Source: Apoderus coryli (lineage: Eukaryota > Arthropoda > Insecta > Coleoptera > Attelabidae). Taken from it: a stretch of 64,000 nt of DNA. A program made the position numbers and the translations under genes. The notes beneath the pieces are model-generated. The model was not told the DNA's origin and did not search any database. It saw only the letters and a list, made by a program, of their open reading frames with translations. Numbering within the stretch: position 1 is the stretch's first letter; every line of letters starts with the position of its first letter. Positions 47,521 to 59,170 of this stretch are shown piece by piece. The stretch is taken from NCBI GenBank assembly GCA_911728435.2, contig OU452202.1, positions 5,187,135-5,251,134 on the forward strand, written 5' to 3'.

Positions 47521-48865
47521 ATGTTCATGTCTACAAAGAAATTCGCCGTGCTTATAGTTATAGTATAGTATATATAGTAGTGGGCCAGAAATGTGACTGG
47601 GAATGCGACGAGTCGATGTCGTTTTCAGCGTCTACAAAGCGAAGGCTCTATCAGCGAGGCCACAGTATAACCTATCGTATATACTCGTATTGTAGGTATT
47701 TTAAATAATGTAATATATATCTGTACCCCAGAATAAAACTGTATTAAGTCCCATTTCTTAATTGTTCAGGAAACGCAAATTAAATTTTTTTAGTATTGCA
47801 ATTACCTTCTGTATTTATTCTGGTTTAAAATATGGTGGCAATTATTTTATTTTTGTGTTTTCTATTGTTTCCTTATAATAATGTAATATTTACAAACACT
47901 TCACATTTCATCTCATGCCAAAAAAAATTATTTTGTTTACTTGAAACTTGGATTTAATGGACTTAATAGAGTTTTATTCCAATGAAATTTAGCTGGTATG
48001 GACTTAAGATAATGAATACAATATTTTTGAGGACTTAAATTTATTATTTATAGAAAAAAAAACACATTTTTATCAAAAGTGTACTTTAATTTACTGGTAG
48101 ATACAAAAGTATTTATACGTAAAGTAATGCTAAATCCATAAAAAAAAACTTATTCTTACTTGTTATTCAAATTGCACTTAACCATGAGGCTTTTTTATCA
48201 AAATTTATGAATAATAGCGAAATTTTTTGAGTTTTTTCGGGTTCTTTTGCATGAACCATATCCATAATTCTTCTTGACCTAGTTGAACTCATTTTTTTAT
48301 GAATATCACTAATGATAAAACTCCAATATATGCTAAATTCTACAACAGTCTCCCGACTAACACACATAAATACCAAAACATGGACTGAATACAGTATTAT
48401 TTAGAGAATTATCGGACTTAGTATAAGGTTTTAAAAATAGGTAAGCCAAATATTGCCATGCTAAGGATTTTTGTTTTTTTCTGACAACAGTACGAACATC
48501 AAATTATTTCTGTTATCACTAGGCATTAGTCCAACATCCCAAATAAGCAATAAAAATGTATGAACCCTGTAATTATTTTCAAAAAGCTGCTTTTGATTTT
48601 TTTTTTTAAACAATGTAAAGTGGCAATATTTGGCACATAAGTTCCAAATATTGTCAGGGGTTGGCAATAATAGGATCACCATAGAAAAACAAGAAAATTC
48701 TTATATAAGAATAGATTTAATAAACCCAACACATTGTTCTCGCAACAAAAATTATTATAAAATAAAAAAAATTGAGTAAACGCAACACATTCTTCTTATA
48801 ACAAAAATAATATAAAATCAAAACAAATCTTGTTAAAAAACGAGCAGTATTAAACGAAAAACTAT

Positions 48866-49288
48866 TCAGTTACAATCAGGGCATGTAAAATTATCGTTGT
48901 CTGCCTTGGTCAACCCTACGCATTCTTCGTGCACATACTTCCTACAAGCTGAACACAATCTCATGTCTATTTGCCGGTCTTCCTTACATACGTGGCAAAA
49001 CCAAGATTCAGTCGGGGCTGCTTCTTGAAGTTTTAACGCTTTTGTCACTGGTCGTGGTTTTGATTTTTTAATGATGATCTTTTGTTTTGGGTTCATGGGA
49101 GCTTTGCCTTTTGCCTTGTTGGAGAACAAGTTCCTTGTTACGTCTTGAGCTTTGGAATTAAGGGCTGGCTTGCGATTTGTTGATCCTGGATTCTTTTTGA
49201 ATTCAGGAGTAATTAAAAAACCCGCATCTTTAAACGAATCATTTAGGTCGGATTTCGCCGGTGTTTCTCTCTTTTCTGCATTCTGTCT
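48866..49288 (-). pseudogene. pogo-like transposase C-terminus with PHD finger
   Basis: An open frame on the minus strand reads PAKSDLNDSFKDAGFLITPE, a Lys-rich linker (KQKIIIKKSKPRPVTKALK) and a C4HC3 PHD-type zinc finger: CHVC, CSAC, HEEC and CPDC at the extreme C-terminus (...FTCPDCN). PHD-like fingers at the end of pogo-type transposases occur in insects. The finger is intact, with all eight metal ligands present. In the intact gene several hundred residues of DDE domain would separate it from the HTH frame. Confidence 0.75.
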
Positions 49289-49347
49289 TCATCTGGGCGT
49301 TGATATAAGTAATCAATGGCTCGTCATCGCTGTTGGAGAATGGTTTT

Positions 49348-49653
49348 CTATATCTGAACCAGGATGTCTATTAAAAACAGTTTCAGCCATTTTCTTCCAA
49401 CTAATTGAGATAACTCAGAAGGGTTGGGCATATTAAGCCTATTCGCGAACGAAAACACGCTTTTTCTAACTATTTTACTGGTAACGGGGACGCCTACTTC
49501 TAATCTGTGAATTCTATTGACTAAATCGCATTCTTGAGCTGATGTTAATATTGGTTTTCTTCCTAGCCGCTTTACAGGATTATTCTTCCTATGATGTAAA
49601 CCCAATGTAGTACGTGGGATGTCATATCGCCTCGAAGCACTGCTTATACTCAT
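49348..49653 (-). pseudogene. pogo-like transposase N-terminus (HTH/CENP-B)
   Basis: The frame SISSASRRYDIPRTTLGLHH, RKNNPVKRLGRKPILTSAQE, VGVPVTSKIVRKSVFSFANR and QLVGRKWLKLFL is a psq-type helix-turn-helix followed by the start of a CENP-B-type DNA-binding domain (G.P.......A..FA..L, ...G..WL..FL..HP). The frame collapses after FL where the family continues RHP, and the DDE catalytic domain does not follow; the C-terminal frame begins only about 60 bp later. Confidence 0.75.
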
Positions 49654-50389
49654 TCACGCAGGTCTTCTTCAGACCACTTTGCTCTCTTTTTTGAAACCAT
49701 TCTAAAAAAACGCATTTGTAATAGCATTAACTTTGCTTGGGTCTTAATATTGTCACATGGTCTTAATATTGCCACTGGCAATATTTGGTAACACAAGCCA
49801 TGGCAGTACTATAGGCGCATATCAACAGGAAAACAAAATAACGGCCCTCTTTTTCGGGGGGTAAATAATATTAAAAGTAAATAGGTTGAAATAACTCATT
49901 AACTACTACCTACCTCACCGTAAAGCGAGTTTACTGTTTAAGTTCCAGGGACTCCTGTATCGCCTCCTTAAAAACACAAATACTGTATAACAAAGGTATC
50001 CAAAAACACGTGTGTGCCCTAACATACACAGGGTTAAACTGGTAACCGCGTAGTAGCTGCTGTTCTATACCTTCAGTGGCTATGTTATTAACGATGTTGC
50101 CGTTTGCACTAAAGCGGCGTTGAATAATAAATAAACAGATATGGCAGTATTAGGCACATGGCAATATTTGGCTTACCTACCTTATAACACAGTTTTATTC
50201 CAGACCGGTGTAGGACTTAATATTTTATTAAATTTTGTAACATCCTAACCTAGTACTGTAGGACATATTACACATTCGCAAGTAAAAGAGGAGTTAATAT
50301 TACGCTAGAAAAGTGAAAAAACTGATTCTCGTGAAAAGTGGACTACAGTTTTATTCTGGGGTACAGATATACGTTTACCTAACTGCTTT

Positions 50390-50805
50390 AAACGCAATTT
50401 TTTCGAGAATTATGGGAGCAAATATCAAAAGTGACCTATCGCTGTAAAGCAGATAAAAAATGCTTTAAAATGGTGTATCACTCGACCTCTACTGATATAT
50501 GAAAATTTAGTGGTTGTGTCCACCCCTATCACAGGGCTTAAGCGATTTCAACCAAAATCTAATGGCTTCATCCTAGGACTGCCTCAAACTCATATACCAA
50601 AATCTAGCTCAATTGGTTAAAGCGTTTGGGCGCTATCGTGGTAGAATACATACAGACACACAAATACACACAGACAGACAGACTTCCATCTGGAAATGGT
50701 GTTAATCGTCTCAGGGAACTTCAAAATGGTTATATCCGTTTTTATCTAAACATTTTTTCTATAGCGCGTTCACAATACTTTCCCTATGGGTCAGGAAAGT
50801 AAAAG
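50390..50805 (-). repeat. Dispersed repeat family C, copy 2
   Basis: Inverse orientation copy of the repeat at 40165-40475, slightly longer at its 5' end (GAAAGTATTGTGA next to ACTTTCCTGACCCATAGGG, a small hairpin). It lies 25 bp from the outer TIR element. Confidence 0.85.
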
Positions 50806-51821
50806 TATTACGTAACATAAAACTACACAGATAACGAAATATTCTATCGAAAGCATGGATAGATAACAACATGTTCGTATATACGCGCGTATATAGTACG
50901 AAAAGTCACGCTTAAATTCAATAAAATTTGAAGGGATATTACACACAGAGAAGCTAGGTGTGTTGTTTTCGTATAATTACAGCGAAAACAACCCCTGTAG
51001 CTACCGAAAATTATCCTAGTAGCTATCGAAAACAACCCTCCTACTGTTTACTGTTGATTGACATAAATAATGACACTTTATGACGTTTAAAAAAATAAAT
51101 CGTAATTGCCACTCATAATAACCCCTTAACAACGCCATGACAATGTCCGAGAATAACCACCACAGAGAAGCGACAAAACCTGTTGGCATCTTTGAAGTTG
51201 AGGGTACAAGTTTTAGTGACCTTGGGGCGAGACCAATGACAGATATCCCACTATTTATGGATGCACGATGTTTTTCGATACATAGAAAAACATCGATATT
51301 TTACTAGTATGTTTTTGAACCTAATTTACCCCTTTTTCGGTATATAGGTAACTAGATAATTATAAAAAATATTATTAATATAGGTATGTAATAGCAATGA
51401 GTTTTCTATTAGGCGGTATTAAGACTGTATTTCCGTGAAAAGCGGAATAATTATACATATTTAACACAAGCAGAATGTAAACAATGGACTTTGCAAAATA
51501 TACTTACATATCCTGATCTTTCGACAAAGAAAACAACGCTAGACCTCCACCTGTTTTTGAACGACAGCCACGAAATACATACGTAATTCCAGGATTACCT
51601 ATTTAAGTAATGTTTCTAATTAAAATTATAACAAAATACAAAAATTAAACACTTAAATAGATGGATTCTCAAATCAATACTCGTCAATATTACTATAAAA
51701 ACGATAAGGAATTTAACGGCGAAATTATTCCAATAAAAGTATTATCATGAGTATCAAATCAAGTTTGATCAATTTCAACACATTTAGTTCAAAGTTGATG
51801 GTGAGGTAAAAAGCGCAACAA
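50806..51821. other. No gene recognised
   Basis: A 63-aa minus-strand frame (50844-51035) has no motif. The right part probably contains the lost 5' half of the recombinase element, but nothing readable remains. Confidence 0.35.
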
Positions 51822-52486
51822 ATGACAGAAAAAGAAAAGTGCAGCTTATGCGATGATTTCAACGCAATTGTTGATTGTTGCGACGAAACTATGCCGTATG
51901 GTTTAGAGAAAAAACTGTTTTTCGTGCTTTCCTACGAATTGGCTTGGCGAGGCGGTGACGCTCATTTACAAGTAAGCTACTTTAAAAAATAAACTAACTG
52001 CAAGGAAGGAATCACGGGGCATATGAGATGTTAGAATACACTGTTTTCCAAAACGGCGCAGGGAGTTGATAAGCCCTTGTCAAGCTCCAAATGGTTGATT
52101 TTAAATTAAATAGAAATATTCCCAACATCTGCCCAATACGCTTTTGTGAGAAATATTTACCAAAACGAAGTGAGATCAAACCAAAAGGTGTTTTCGGTTA
52201 AAAATAAATGAAAGGTAATTTTTTGGAATTCATCTGGACATTCGAGTGGGAATAAACACCATTGGTCAATGGATCGCTACGCAGGCGAGGAAAACGAGTA
52301 CAGATACAAAAAATTGAAAATTACTTACCATTCTTTACGAACAGTTCCAAACTAGCGAAGCAAGGAGTGGCAAAGCAACAGCTCATAGGAATAACTGGTC
52401 ACTCGAACACAAAACCAATTTCTTCATACATTCAAATCGATGAAGAACATCATGAGCATATAATTCAAGAAACGAGATCAAATTAA
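51822..52486 (+). pseudogene. Crypton-like tyrosine recombinase relic
   Basis: The frame from ATG 51822 reads MTEKEKCSLCDDFNAI and then YGLEKKLFFVLSYELAWRGG, whose W-R-G-G stretch holds the first catalytic Arg of Crypton/DUF3504-type tyrosine recombinases. After several frameshifts the segments YTVFQNGAG and NICPIRLCEKYLPKRSE follow, and an open C-terminus (52262-52486) has KQQLIGITGHSNTKPISSYI followed by QIDEEHHEHI. TGHSN.....SY is the box carrying the catalytic His and the nucleophilic Tyr. The N-terminal DNA-binding part is not visible. This superfamily is distinct from all DDE elements around it. Confidence 0.65.
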
Positions 52487-52679
52487 ATGAATTCCAAACA
52501 TAGCTGCTGGAGAGTAATGCCGAAACCAAATATTAATTTTTTTTTTCTGTTGTTAACATAAAAGTTGTAATATAACCGTTATTCAAGTAATTTTCTCCAT
52601 AAATTACACTCTGGCCTAAAAATTTTCAGATAGTTATATACCTATATAGGTAAGCGTATTTTCTTTAAAAAACTACAAA

Positions 52680-52748
52680 AGTTCATTTTCAAATTTTGGA
52701 AACCCTCCTTCGGACTGGGGCTATTTCGCCAAAATTTGAAAATGAACT
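52680..52748. repeat. Hairpin with perfect 20-bp arms
   Basis: AGTTCATTTTCAAATTTTGG at 52680-52699 pairs perfectly with 52729-52748. The 29-nt loop contains a further CCCTCC...GGGG pairing. Confidence 0.9.
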
Positions 52749-52959
52749 CTTGTTGTTTCTAGGCAACACGCATTCATTTTTTGGTTTTTACTTCCAAACA
52801 GACGACTGATTGATAATGTTTATTCTCGAATTCTAATTGCAAATCCTCGATTCATGACCAATGAAAATGCTGTTCACTTTCTTAGAGGTGCCTCGGTTAA
52901 AGAGATCTAGAGTTTTTTGACACCAATAGATACTAGCTGCTTTCTGTTCTAATTCTGTG

Positions 52960-53230
52960 TGCAAAAATTGCTTGAATTGACGCCTTTGATATCTCTAATG
53001 ATAACTTAATCTTCCTTGATAAGATTGCACACAGCATCAACGTTTTCGTGGGTGACTCCCATTTTTTAGTGCATTGCTAGGACTCACCCGTCCATATTTG
53101 TATTCGCGACTGATGTGGTGCTTCATTGCCGAAAACAGAAACCAGGTCACCCAGGATTCGTGTTCAGATAAGTAGATACTTGCCTTTTAAACTTGCAATA
53201 TTGTTCGAAAGTTTCCCTATTTAATTTAAA
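52960..53230 (-). pseudogene. mariner-like transposase HTH fragment
   Basis: Minus-strand pieces GVTHENVDAVCNLIKED then VIIRDIKGVNSSNFC resemble the linker and second HTH of insect mariner-like transposases (V..ENVDAVR.LI.ED...T.REI...LGI). Stops and shifts are frequent and the catalytic part is absent. Confidence 0.55.
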
Positions 53231-54339
53231 TTTTCGAATAGCTAACAGCATTCGAACGTATCGCGCTGGCACTTTAGATTTAGGATAATTCAAGGGTGGA
53301 TTGGTAAATTTTTAGTAGAGGCATTTGAACAATGGCGACCTCTATGTATCAGTATGCTTAATTAAAAAGATAGTCCTCGTAAAAAAAATGTAAGATTTCT
53401 GATAAATCAAGAAGAAGATTACCGTGGACAAAATATTGTTATTTTTTTTATCTAGAAATTTGCGATGATTGCTTAGTCGCAAGAAAAATGGTTTTTGCAT
53501 TGGTAACCTCAATTAAATTGGTTAAATTGTGAGTGTTTATTGTGACAATATTCTGATTTTAGTGAATTTTTATTCACGCAATTTGTGACATTTAACTCTA
53601 TAAGCCGAAATCGAAGCGAAATATTAAACACATTAATATGGCCGGGAAATACACATAGTAGGTTTCTACATTTGATAAAGCCACCTGAGTACTTCGAGGC
53701 GCGACTTCTAGTAGGGGGGAGTAGGGGATCGTACACACGGTAGTGGCCTGCTCAATCTACTACGGCAGCAGGAGCGTTATTCAACTGTTCTATGTTAGGC
53801 CGCCGTTTCGCTTTTACCCCCCGCACGACCGCCACGGTCGTATTTGCCGAAGTTAGAGTTAAGTTATACAAGTAGTACAAACAATTTTTAGATAATCTAG
53901 GAACGTTGGAAGTAATTGTCCCTGTCAGTCGATATACACGATAATTAGAAAACTGCTTAACAGATTTTAACCAAATTTGGTAAATACAAAAATACTATTC
54001 GACAACTTTAAACAAATCATACCTATTTGCTGGACTAAATGGAAAAATGGAGCATTTTTGGTTTTGCTGATAGATCTTGGCATAAAGAAACTACAATAAA
54101 CGATTAAGGGCAGGGCGTCCGTAGCTGATTTCAAAAGGGAACCCAAATCTTTGAATATTATAGATAAAATTAAATAACTCTCAAAAAGGTGATATTCATT
54201 TAGGAAATCGAATATCACTGAAAAGGCACTTAATTGACCCCAAGATGAATTACAAACTTATAATAGGATTTAAAGTATAATTACTTTTTATACAACGTTA
54301 TAATTAAAAACTATAGTATTACAGAAGGATGGCTATCAT
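53231..54339. other. No gene recognised
   Basis: Contains a short GC-richer patch (about 53750-53850, CCGCCGTTTCGCTTTTACCC) of unknown nature. Minus-strand frames at 53509-53736 and 53967-54218 have no motif. Confidence 0.35.
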
Positions 54340-54354
54340 AACATAAACTTAGGA

Positions 54355-55195
54355 GTCAGATTCATTGCATTGCCAGGTCAGTGCATTTGTTGATGATACT
54401 CAGTTACTGTACAACTTCGATCAATATAAATATAACAACGCTATGATCCATATCAGTAATGATCTAGAGGCAGTTTCAATCTTTTCTAGGACACATAATT
54501 TAAAGTTAAATTCCGACAAAACCAAATCTTTTGTCAGCAAAATAACCGAGTTATTCTTAAAACAAATATAAAATTAAAATTGGGTGATAGCAGTTTGATA
54601 TTTTCTGAAAATATGAAAGTTCTAGGCATTTTTCTGGATGAGAAATTTAGTTTCGAAAATCACTTAAATCATGTTCTGAAGTCAACATACATTCGGATGA
54701 AGTAGTACCTTTTGAACTTCAAAATGCGTAAAAGACTTAGCGAATCGTTGGTCATGTCGGTGTTGAATTATTGTAATATTGTGTACTATCACTACATTGA
54801 TGTTGTCAAGAAGAATCGATTACAGTATGTCCAAAATACTTGCTGTAGATTCGTTTTTGGTTTAAAGAAGTACGACCATATTACGCAGTTCATAAAACAA
54901 CTTGGATGGCTTAAAGTTGAGTATGTTGTTAAGTCTCATTTCGCTACATTTATAAACCAACTCTTAAACGTTTCAAAGCCTCTTTATTTAAGAGAAAAAC
55001 TGATTTTTAAACAAAAATCTCATCATGTAAACATTCGTCCGCATAATTCACTAACTATGCCGCGATTTTATACCGCAAATTTATAAAAAATGGTATATAC
55101 ATACCATGCTGTTAGCTTTTACAATAAACTAAAGCCTGAAATGAAATCTTTAAACGTAGGCCAGTTTCGAAAAAATAGAAGAGAATTTTGCTAGT
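54355..55195 (+). pseudogene. LINE reverse transcriptase 3' half
   Basis: The active site reads AFVDDTQLLYNF (Y/F-A-D-D box with V), followed by LKLNSDKTKSF, then, after shifts, ENMKVLGIFLDEKFSFENHL, LVMSVLNYCNIVYYHYIDVV, LQYVQNTCCRFVFGLKKYDH and ITQFIKQLGWLKVEYVVKSH. It is the same lineage as 8100-9383 but a separate copy; both aspartates of the box are kept. It is 5'-truncated and ends where a hairpin MITE is inserted, without a visible ATT tail. Confidence 0.85.
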
Positions 55196-55585
55196 TACTC
55201 GTATTGACAACGGAATAGCACAAATTCCTTGACGAAAAATATTATGGTTTAGGTCAACTTATCTGTCTACAAAATTGCTTGGTTTGTGCGCTATAGGGCT
55301 TCAAATAATGTTAATATTTTTTTTTACGTTTTTTCAAATAAATCGAAAAATATTTGATAGATTTTATTAATTTTTTAGATACGAGTTTCCACCAATAAAC
55401 TACAGTTTTTTTATTGAAGAAACTCCTCATTTCTAGAATTACGGGGTGTTTAAAAGCTTAGTCACAATAACTTATACGCCCAAACCACGCAATTTTGTAT
55501 ATAGATAAGTTGACCTAAATCATCATATTTTAAGCCAAGGAATTTGTGCTATTCCGTTGTACACGTCATTTCCGGACACCCTGTA
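55196..55585. repeat. Hairpin MITE, about 100-bp arms
   Basis: ACAACGGAATAGCACAAATT, TTTAGGTCAACTTATCT and TACAAAATTGC at 55210-55300 recur inverted at 55465-55560. The right end reads CCGGACACCCTGTATA, a Tc-type terminus; the left end is less clear. Confidence 0.75.
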
Positions 55586-55706
55586 TATTTATATTTCAGA
55601 TGCAGAGTTATTATTTTGTTTATTTTGAGTGCTATTAGTGCTTTATTCCGTGGCGGCTTGTGGCAGTTTAATGTGGTGAAGCATAACATAAAATAAAGTC
55701 ATACAA

Positions 55707-56250
55707 GGTGTTTCTAAAAAAGCTGGCCAAAATTAGTGAGCGAATTGGGGACATCTAATCATGAAAAAAACCTAAATGGTAATTTTTCGAAAAGTCCTTA
55801 TTTACAAAGATACCGGGTGTTAGAGATGACGACCTGAGGACGATTTTTTTGAAATATTTTCGAAACGAGTAAAGATGAATTAACTAAATGTAGCATGTTT
55901 ATTCACCTAGTTAAATGTCGTAAACTGACATAAAATTTAATAAAAAAGGATGACCATAGGCGGGTAAACGGGGGGACCCTTGCTTTAATTGTAACCTAAC
56001 TTTTTTTCTTGGGATTTTTATTCATTTTGTGTCAAAAATGTGATAAAATAAAGTTTTCTACATAAAAAAGTCATACTACCTTTAAGTTTTTCGAGAAATT
56101 CGCGTTTGAAAATTTTAGGACAAAACTGGTCCATAGTAAACAGCATTAATAAAATTATTAAAATACATTTTGCTAACGAAAAGTTTTCCAAAATTTTATT
56201 AATGGTTTGTAGTAAGGACCAGTTTTGCCCTAAAATTTTCAAACCCGACA
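55707..56250 (+). repeat. Foldback family B, truncated copy
   Basis: It begins TACAAGGTGTTTCTAAAAAA and follows the left arm of 32145-33081 through GAGCGAATTGGGGACATCTA and CATAGGCGGGTAAACG into the start of the right arm, where it stops at TTTTCAAACCCGA. The minus frame 56018-56251 is part of the repeat. Confidence 0.8.
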
Positions 56251-56264
56251 CAGGAAAAGTAAAA

Positions 56265-56612
56265 TAAAAATATTGAGATAAGGACCATTTTGCAGTCCCC
56301 TAAGACGACTAAGACCATTTCCAGATGGAAATCTGTTTGTCGGTGTATTCTTCCACGATAGCACCTAAAATCTTCAACCATTTGAGCTGAATTTTGGTAT
56401 ATGGGTTGGGGGGAATCGTAAGATGAACCCATTAGCTTTTTGGTTAAAATCCTGTTAACCAGGGTTAACAATATCACAGGTGATATTGGTGCATACAACC
56501 ACCAAATTCTTGCAGTTCGAGTGGTCGAGAAGTACATCATTTGAAAGCACGTTTTATGCCCTTTACAGCAATAGCTTACTTTTGAAATGTACCTCCATAG
56601 TTCTCGAGAAAA
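56265..56612 (+). repeat. Dispersed repeat family C, copy 3
   Basis: CATTTCCAGATGGAAATCTG, CCACGATAGCACC and TTTTGGTATATGGGTTGGGG identify it. It is directly followed by a tRNA-like SINE. Confidence 0.8.
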
Positions 56613-56639
56613 TTGGGTTTTGGTAGTTGGTAATTAGGG

Positions 56640-56812
56640 GTAATTCGCATAATGGGTATGACACTCGCATAGCTCACTGGTAGAATGCATGCATGCGAAG
56701 ACTCCTGGGTTCAAATCCGTGCTTTTTGAATAAAGTTGTTGTTTACTAGAAATAATAAAAACGTCAGTTGTGTCATCCCAAAACTTTTCTTGTCCTGCCC
56801 GGATTATTGTTC
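56640..56812 (+). mobile_element. tRNA-like SINE copy 3
   Basis: CGCATAGCTCACTGGTAGAA is a good A-box arm and CTGGGTTCAAATCCGTGC a good B box, spaced as in a tRNA. The tail keeps TTTACTAGAAATAATAAAAA and TGTGTCATCCCAAAACTTTT, the family 3' end partly inverted in arrangement relative to other copies. Confidence 0.6.
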
Positions 56813-56975
56813 ATAAATTTTTCTGAAGATTGGTCCACATCTAACGGTTGCAACTTGTGTGTTGTATGGGGAGGCAGACATAATATGTTGTTTTCTTTTG
56901 CCTTTGTCACTAGCAAACGTTTAGAGTTTAGTGTCAAATTTCGATCTAAAATTAACAAGATGGGATGGGATCATT
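56790..56975 (-). pseudogene. pogo/Tigger-like DDE transposase fragment
   Basis: Minus-strand frame LLVTKAKENNILCLPPHTTH then KLQPLDV is the conserved segment of pogo-type transposases around the last catalytic residue (A.ENGI....PPH.TH.LQPLDV). About 45 codons remain; it abuts the SINE. Confidence 0.8.
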
Positions 56976-57667
56976 TTTTTTAATCCTTCCCAACGATAAT
57001 TTTAAAATATTGTTATCCAGAGCTATTTCAGTGGTACGACGTTTAATTGCCTATTCTGGGAAATAAGAGGTCGACTAGCACTAGAAAGACCTCGTATGTG
57101 TCCTACTTCTCAATTTTTATTTCAATTCTGGTTATCGTATACTGAGATATCCGAGTGTCCATGTGATATGTTTTCGCAGACCTCATTTTAATCCCATCCT
57201 ATCATAATTCATATTTTAATTCGCTTAAATTATTCATCTTGTCTCGTCAATTTTAACTTTTAAGTCAGACAAGGCAATCGATGTCCAAGAATTTTATTAT
57301 CACTTTTAAAAAGGACTGTCTAATTCGACAGAATTGACAAGAAAGTTAAAACCAAGACGAAAGAAAGATTTTTTTGTGAGTGCGTTTTCTGATATTAAAC
57401 TGTAAATATCTCCATTACCGTTGACTTTTGAAACATCAAATAACAATGTTACAATCTTATGGAGAAAAAAATATACAGGGGGTTCCATAAAAAACACATA
57501 TACAATTACGTTTATCTACTATATGATTTTCTGTTACCTACGTCAAAAAACGGGCAACTTAAAACCAAAAGTGACATGTGCGAGCGTTGTTTCCAAAATG
57601 CTATTGAATTTATTTATTATTTATGAATCAAAGGCGTGTGTTCACAAAATATCTTTATATAAACATT

Positions 57668-57725
57668 CAAATTACCCAGACATGTTTCGAAACTATAATT
57701 CCATCTTCAGTGGTATTAATAAATC
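57668..57725 (-). ncRNA. Hammerhead-ribozyme-like motif, copy 2
   Basis: On the minus strand: ATACCA, CTGAAGA (fits CUGANGA), stem GGAA...TTTC, GAAAC, ATGTC and TGGG. All core positions and a GTC cleavage triplet are present. Stem I has a mismatch (ACCA against TGGG) relative to the GCCA/TGGC of the other copies. Confidence 0.55.
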
Positions 57726-58117
57726 TTACATAGAATATTAAGCTTTAAACCAAGTTTTTGCATCCTCTAGGCACCGCTTAGTAAAATATAAGATTATATT
57801 TGTTTCTTTAATATTATTTAATTTATTTCGGCTTAGAGCAAAATAACATGTATATATTTTAAGTGGATATTTGAAATAAATAAATTTGAATTTGAAACAT
57901 GGACATAAACATGCATTTTGTGAAAAAGAAATGTTCTAGCTATAAAACATAAGGTTTCAAAATTTTTTGACATTCTCATACCTACTAATTTAACATCGCT
58001 ATGTTGACAACACAAATTATTGTGATAATTATTGGGAAAGTTTTCTTTTTGTGGACCATTTCAGAATTAAAAGATTTGATAGAAAATTACGTATGCTGTT
58101 TGGCTCAAATCAATATA

Positions 58118-58813
58118 CGGGGTTATTCACGCCATACGACACGGAATAGTGTGGTTAAACTATTTAATTTCCTAACACAGGGTGGTCTACATGAAAGTAA
58201 GAGATTCAATTAAAAATTCGCCTAATATTATGAATATGTGCATTTTCCACGAAAACGTCAAGAGAATAGGAAAGTATTATAATATTTGACAGATAATTAC
58301 TTTGTGCATCTAATTTTGACATATCATATACCATTTGTTATGTATATGTTCCATTTGAAATAAGCAAGTTATTTAGAATTAAACTTTACGTTCATATAAC
58401 TTATATTATTGGACACCCTGTATTTAGTATTGGGTTTTTTTTATATTTGGCGTAATAAGTGATGAGTGGGTATATGTATCAACCTAGAATGGCTTAAAAA
58501 GAACAAACGAATAGGTGTGAATTTTTTCATTCAAATTATGTCTATATTTTTAAAATTAAAATATTTAAAAAACTTAGGTTTAGGTGAGATGTACTTTAAT
58601 AAAATTAGGTTTATTTTGGACAAGGAATCTAAAAATATATATACAGGCAATCCATTTAAAAAAACAAAACTATGGTTAATTTCTTATATTTGGGAAACGC
58701 TGTATAGATTCAATGTAGCCATAAATCATTTTTATCTAACCCATGAATAAAACTTTTAGGAAATTAAATAGTTTAGCCACACTATTCCGTGTCGTATGGC
58801 GTGAATAACCCTG
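58118..58813. mobile_element. TIR MITE of 696 bp inside the Penelope pair
   Basis: Inverted ends of about 60 bp begin C(A/G)GGGTTATTCACGCCATA and continue CGACACGGAATAGTGTGG; TA flanks both sides (58116-58117, 58814-58815). The AT-rich interior has a 94-aa frame (58466-58750) without known motif. Confidence 0.82.
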
Positions 58814-59112
58814 TATAATGAAACGCGTACATATTAGAATTATTAAATTAGAAGAAGAAAAGGGACACCAGTAAATTTTAAAACGTGTTTCATTCGATAT
58901 TGAATTGAGTCAAACAGAAATAATGCTGATGAATGATTCACAAAAAGAAAACATTCCCAAAAATTATCACAATAATTTGTGTGGTCAACATAACGATGGT
59001 AAATCAGTATAAGAATTTCCAAAAAATGTAACGAATAATCGAACATTTTTTTTTCACAAAATATATGTATACATGTCTATGTTTATCAATTGTACGACTT
59101 CTATGTAAGATT

Positions 59113-59170
59113 TATTAATGCCACTGAAAATGGAATTATAGTTTCGAAACATGTCTGGCTAATTTGAATA
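59113..59170 (+). ncRNA. Hammerhead-ribozyme-like motif, copy 3 (core mutated)
   Basis: GCCA, CTGAAAA, stem GGAAT...GTTTC, GAAAC, ATGTC and TGGC are in order, with TTA/TAA extending stem I. The CUGANGA box has A at the position of the conserved G8, which should abolish cleavage. Confidence 0.5.

Larger units (their letters stand above)
48440..50177 (-). mobile_element. pogo-like DNA transposon, core-deleted
   Basis: Inverted ends GGTAAGCCAAATATTGCCAT are flanked by TA on both sides (48438-48439, 50178-50179). Extra copies of the GGCAATATTTGG motif occur sub-terminally (48621-48640, about 49780). TA duplication together with the HTH/CENP-B-type protein inside identifies a pogo/Tigger-like element of 1738 bp. 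The DDE core is deleted, so it is non-autonomous. Confidence 0.82.
47720..50367. mobile_element. Outer TIR element containing the pogo-like element
   Basis: TCTGTACCCCAGAATAAAAC at 47720 is repeated inverted at 50367 and extends to CTGTA; both ends are flanked by TA (47718-47719, 50368-50369). Without the inner insertion it is about 0.91 kb, with no recognised protein; the minus-strand 69-aa frame at 48167-48376 lacks a known motif. The inner element starts at 48440. Confidence 0.8.

Noticed and set aside
58466..58750. 94-aa frame inside the 696-bp MITE
   Set aside because: Low-complexity AT-driven translation without motif; MITEs of this size are non-coding.
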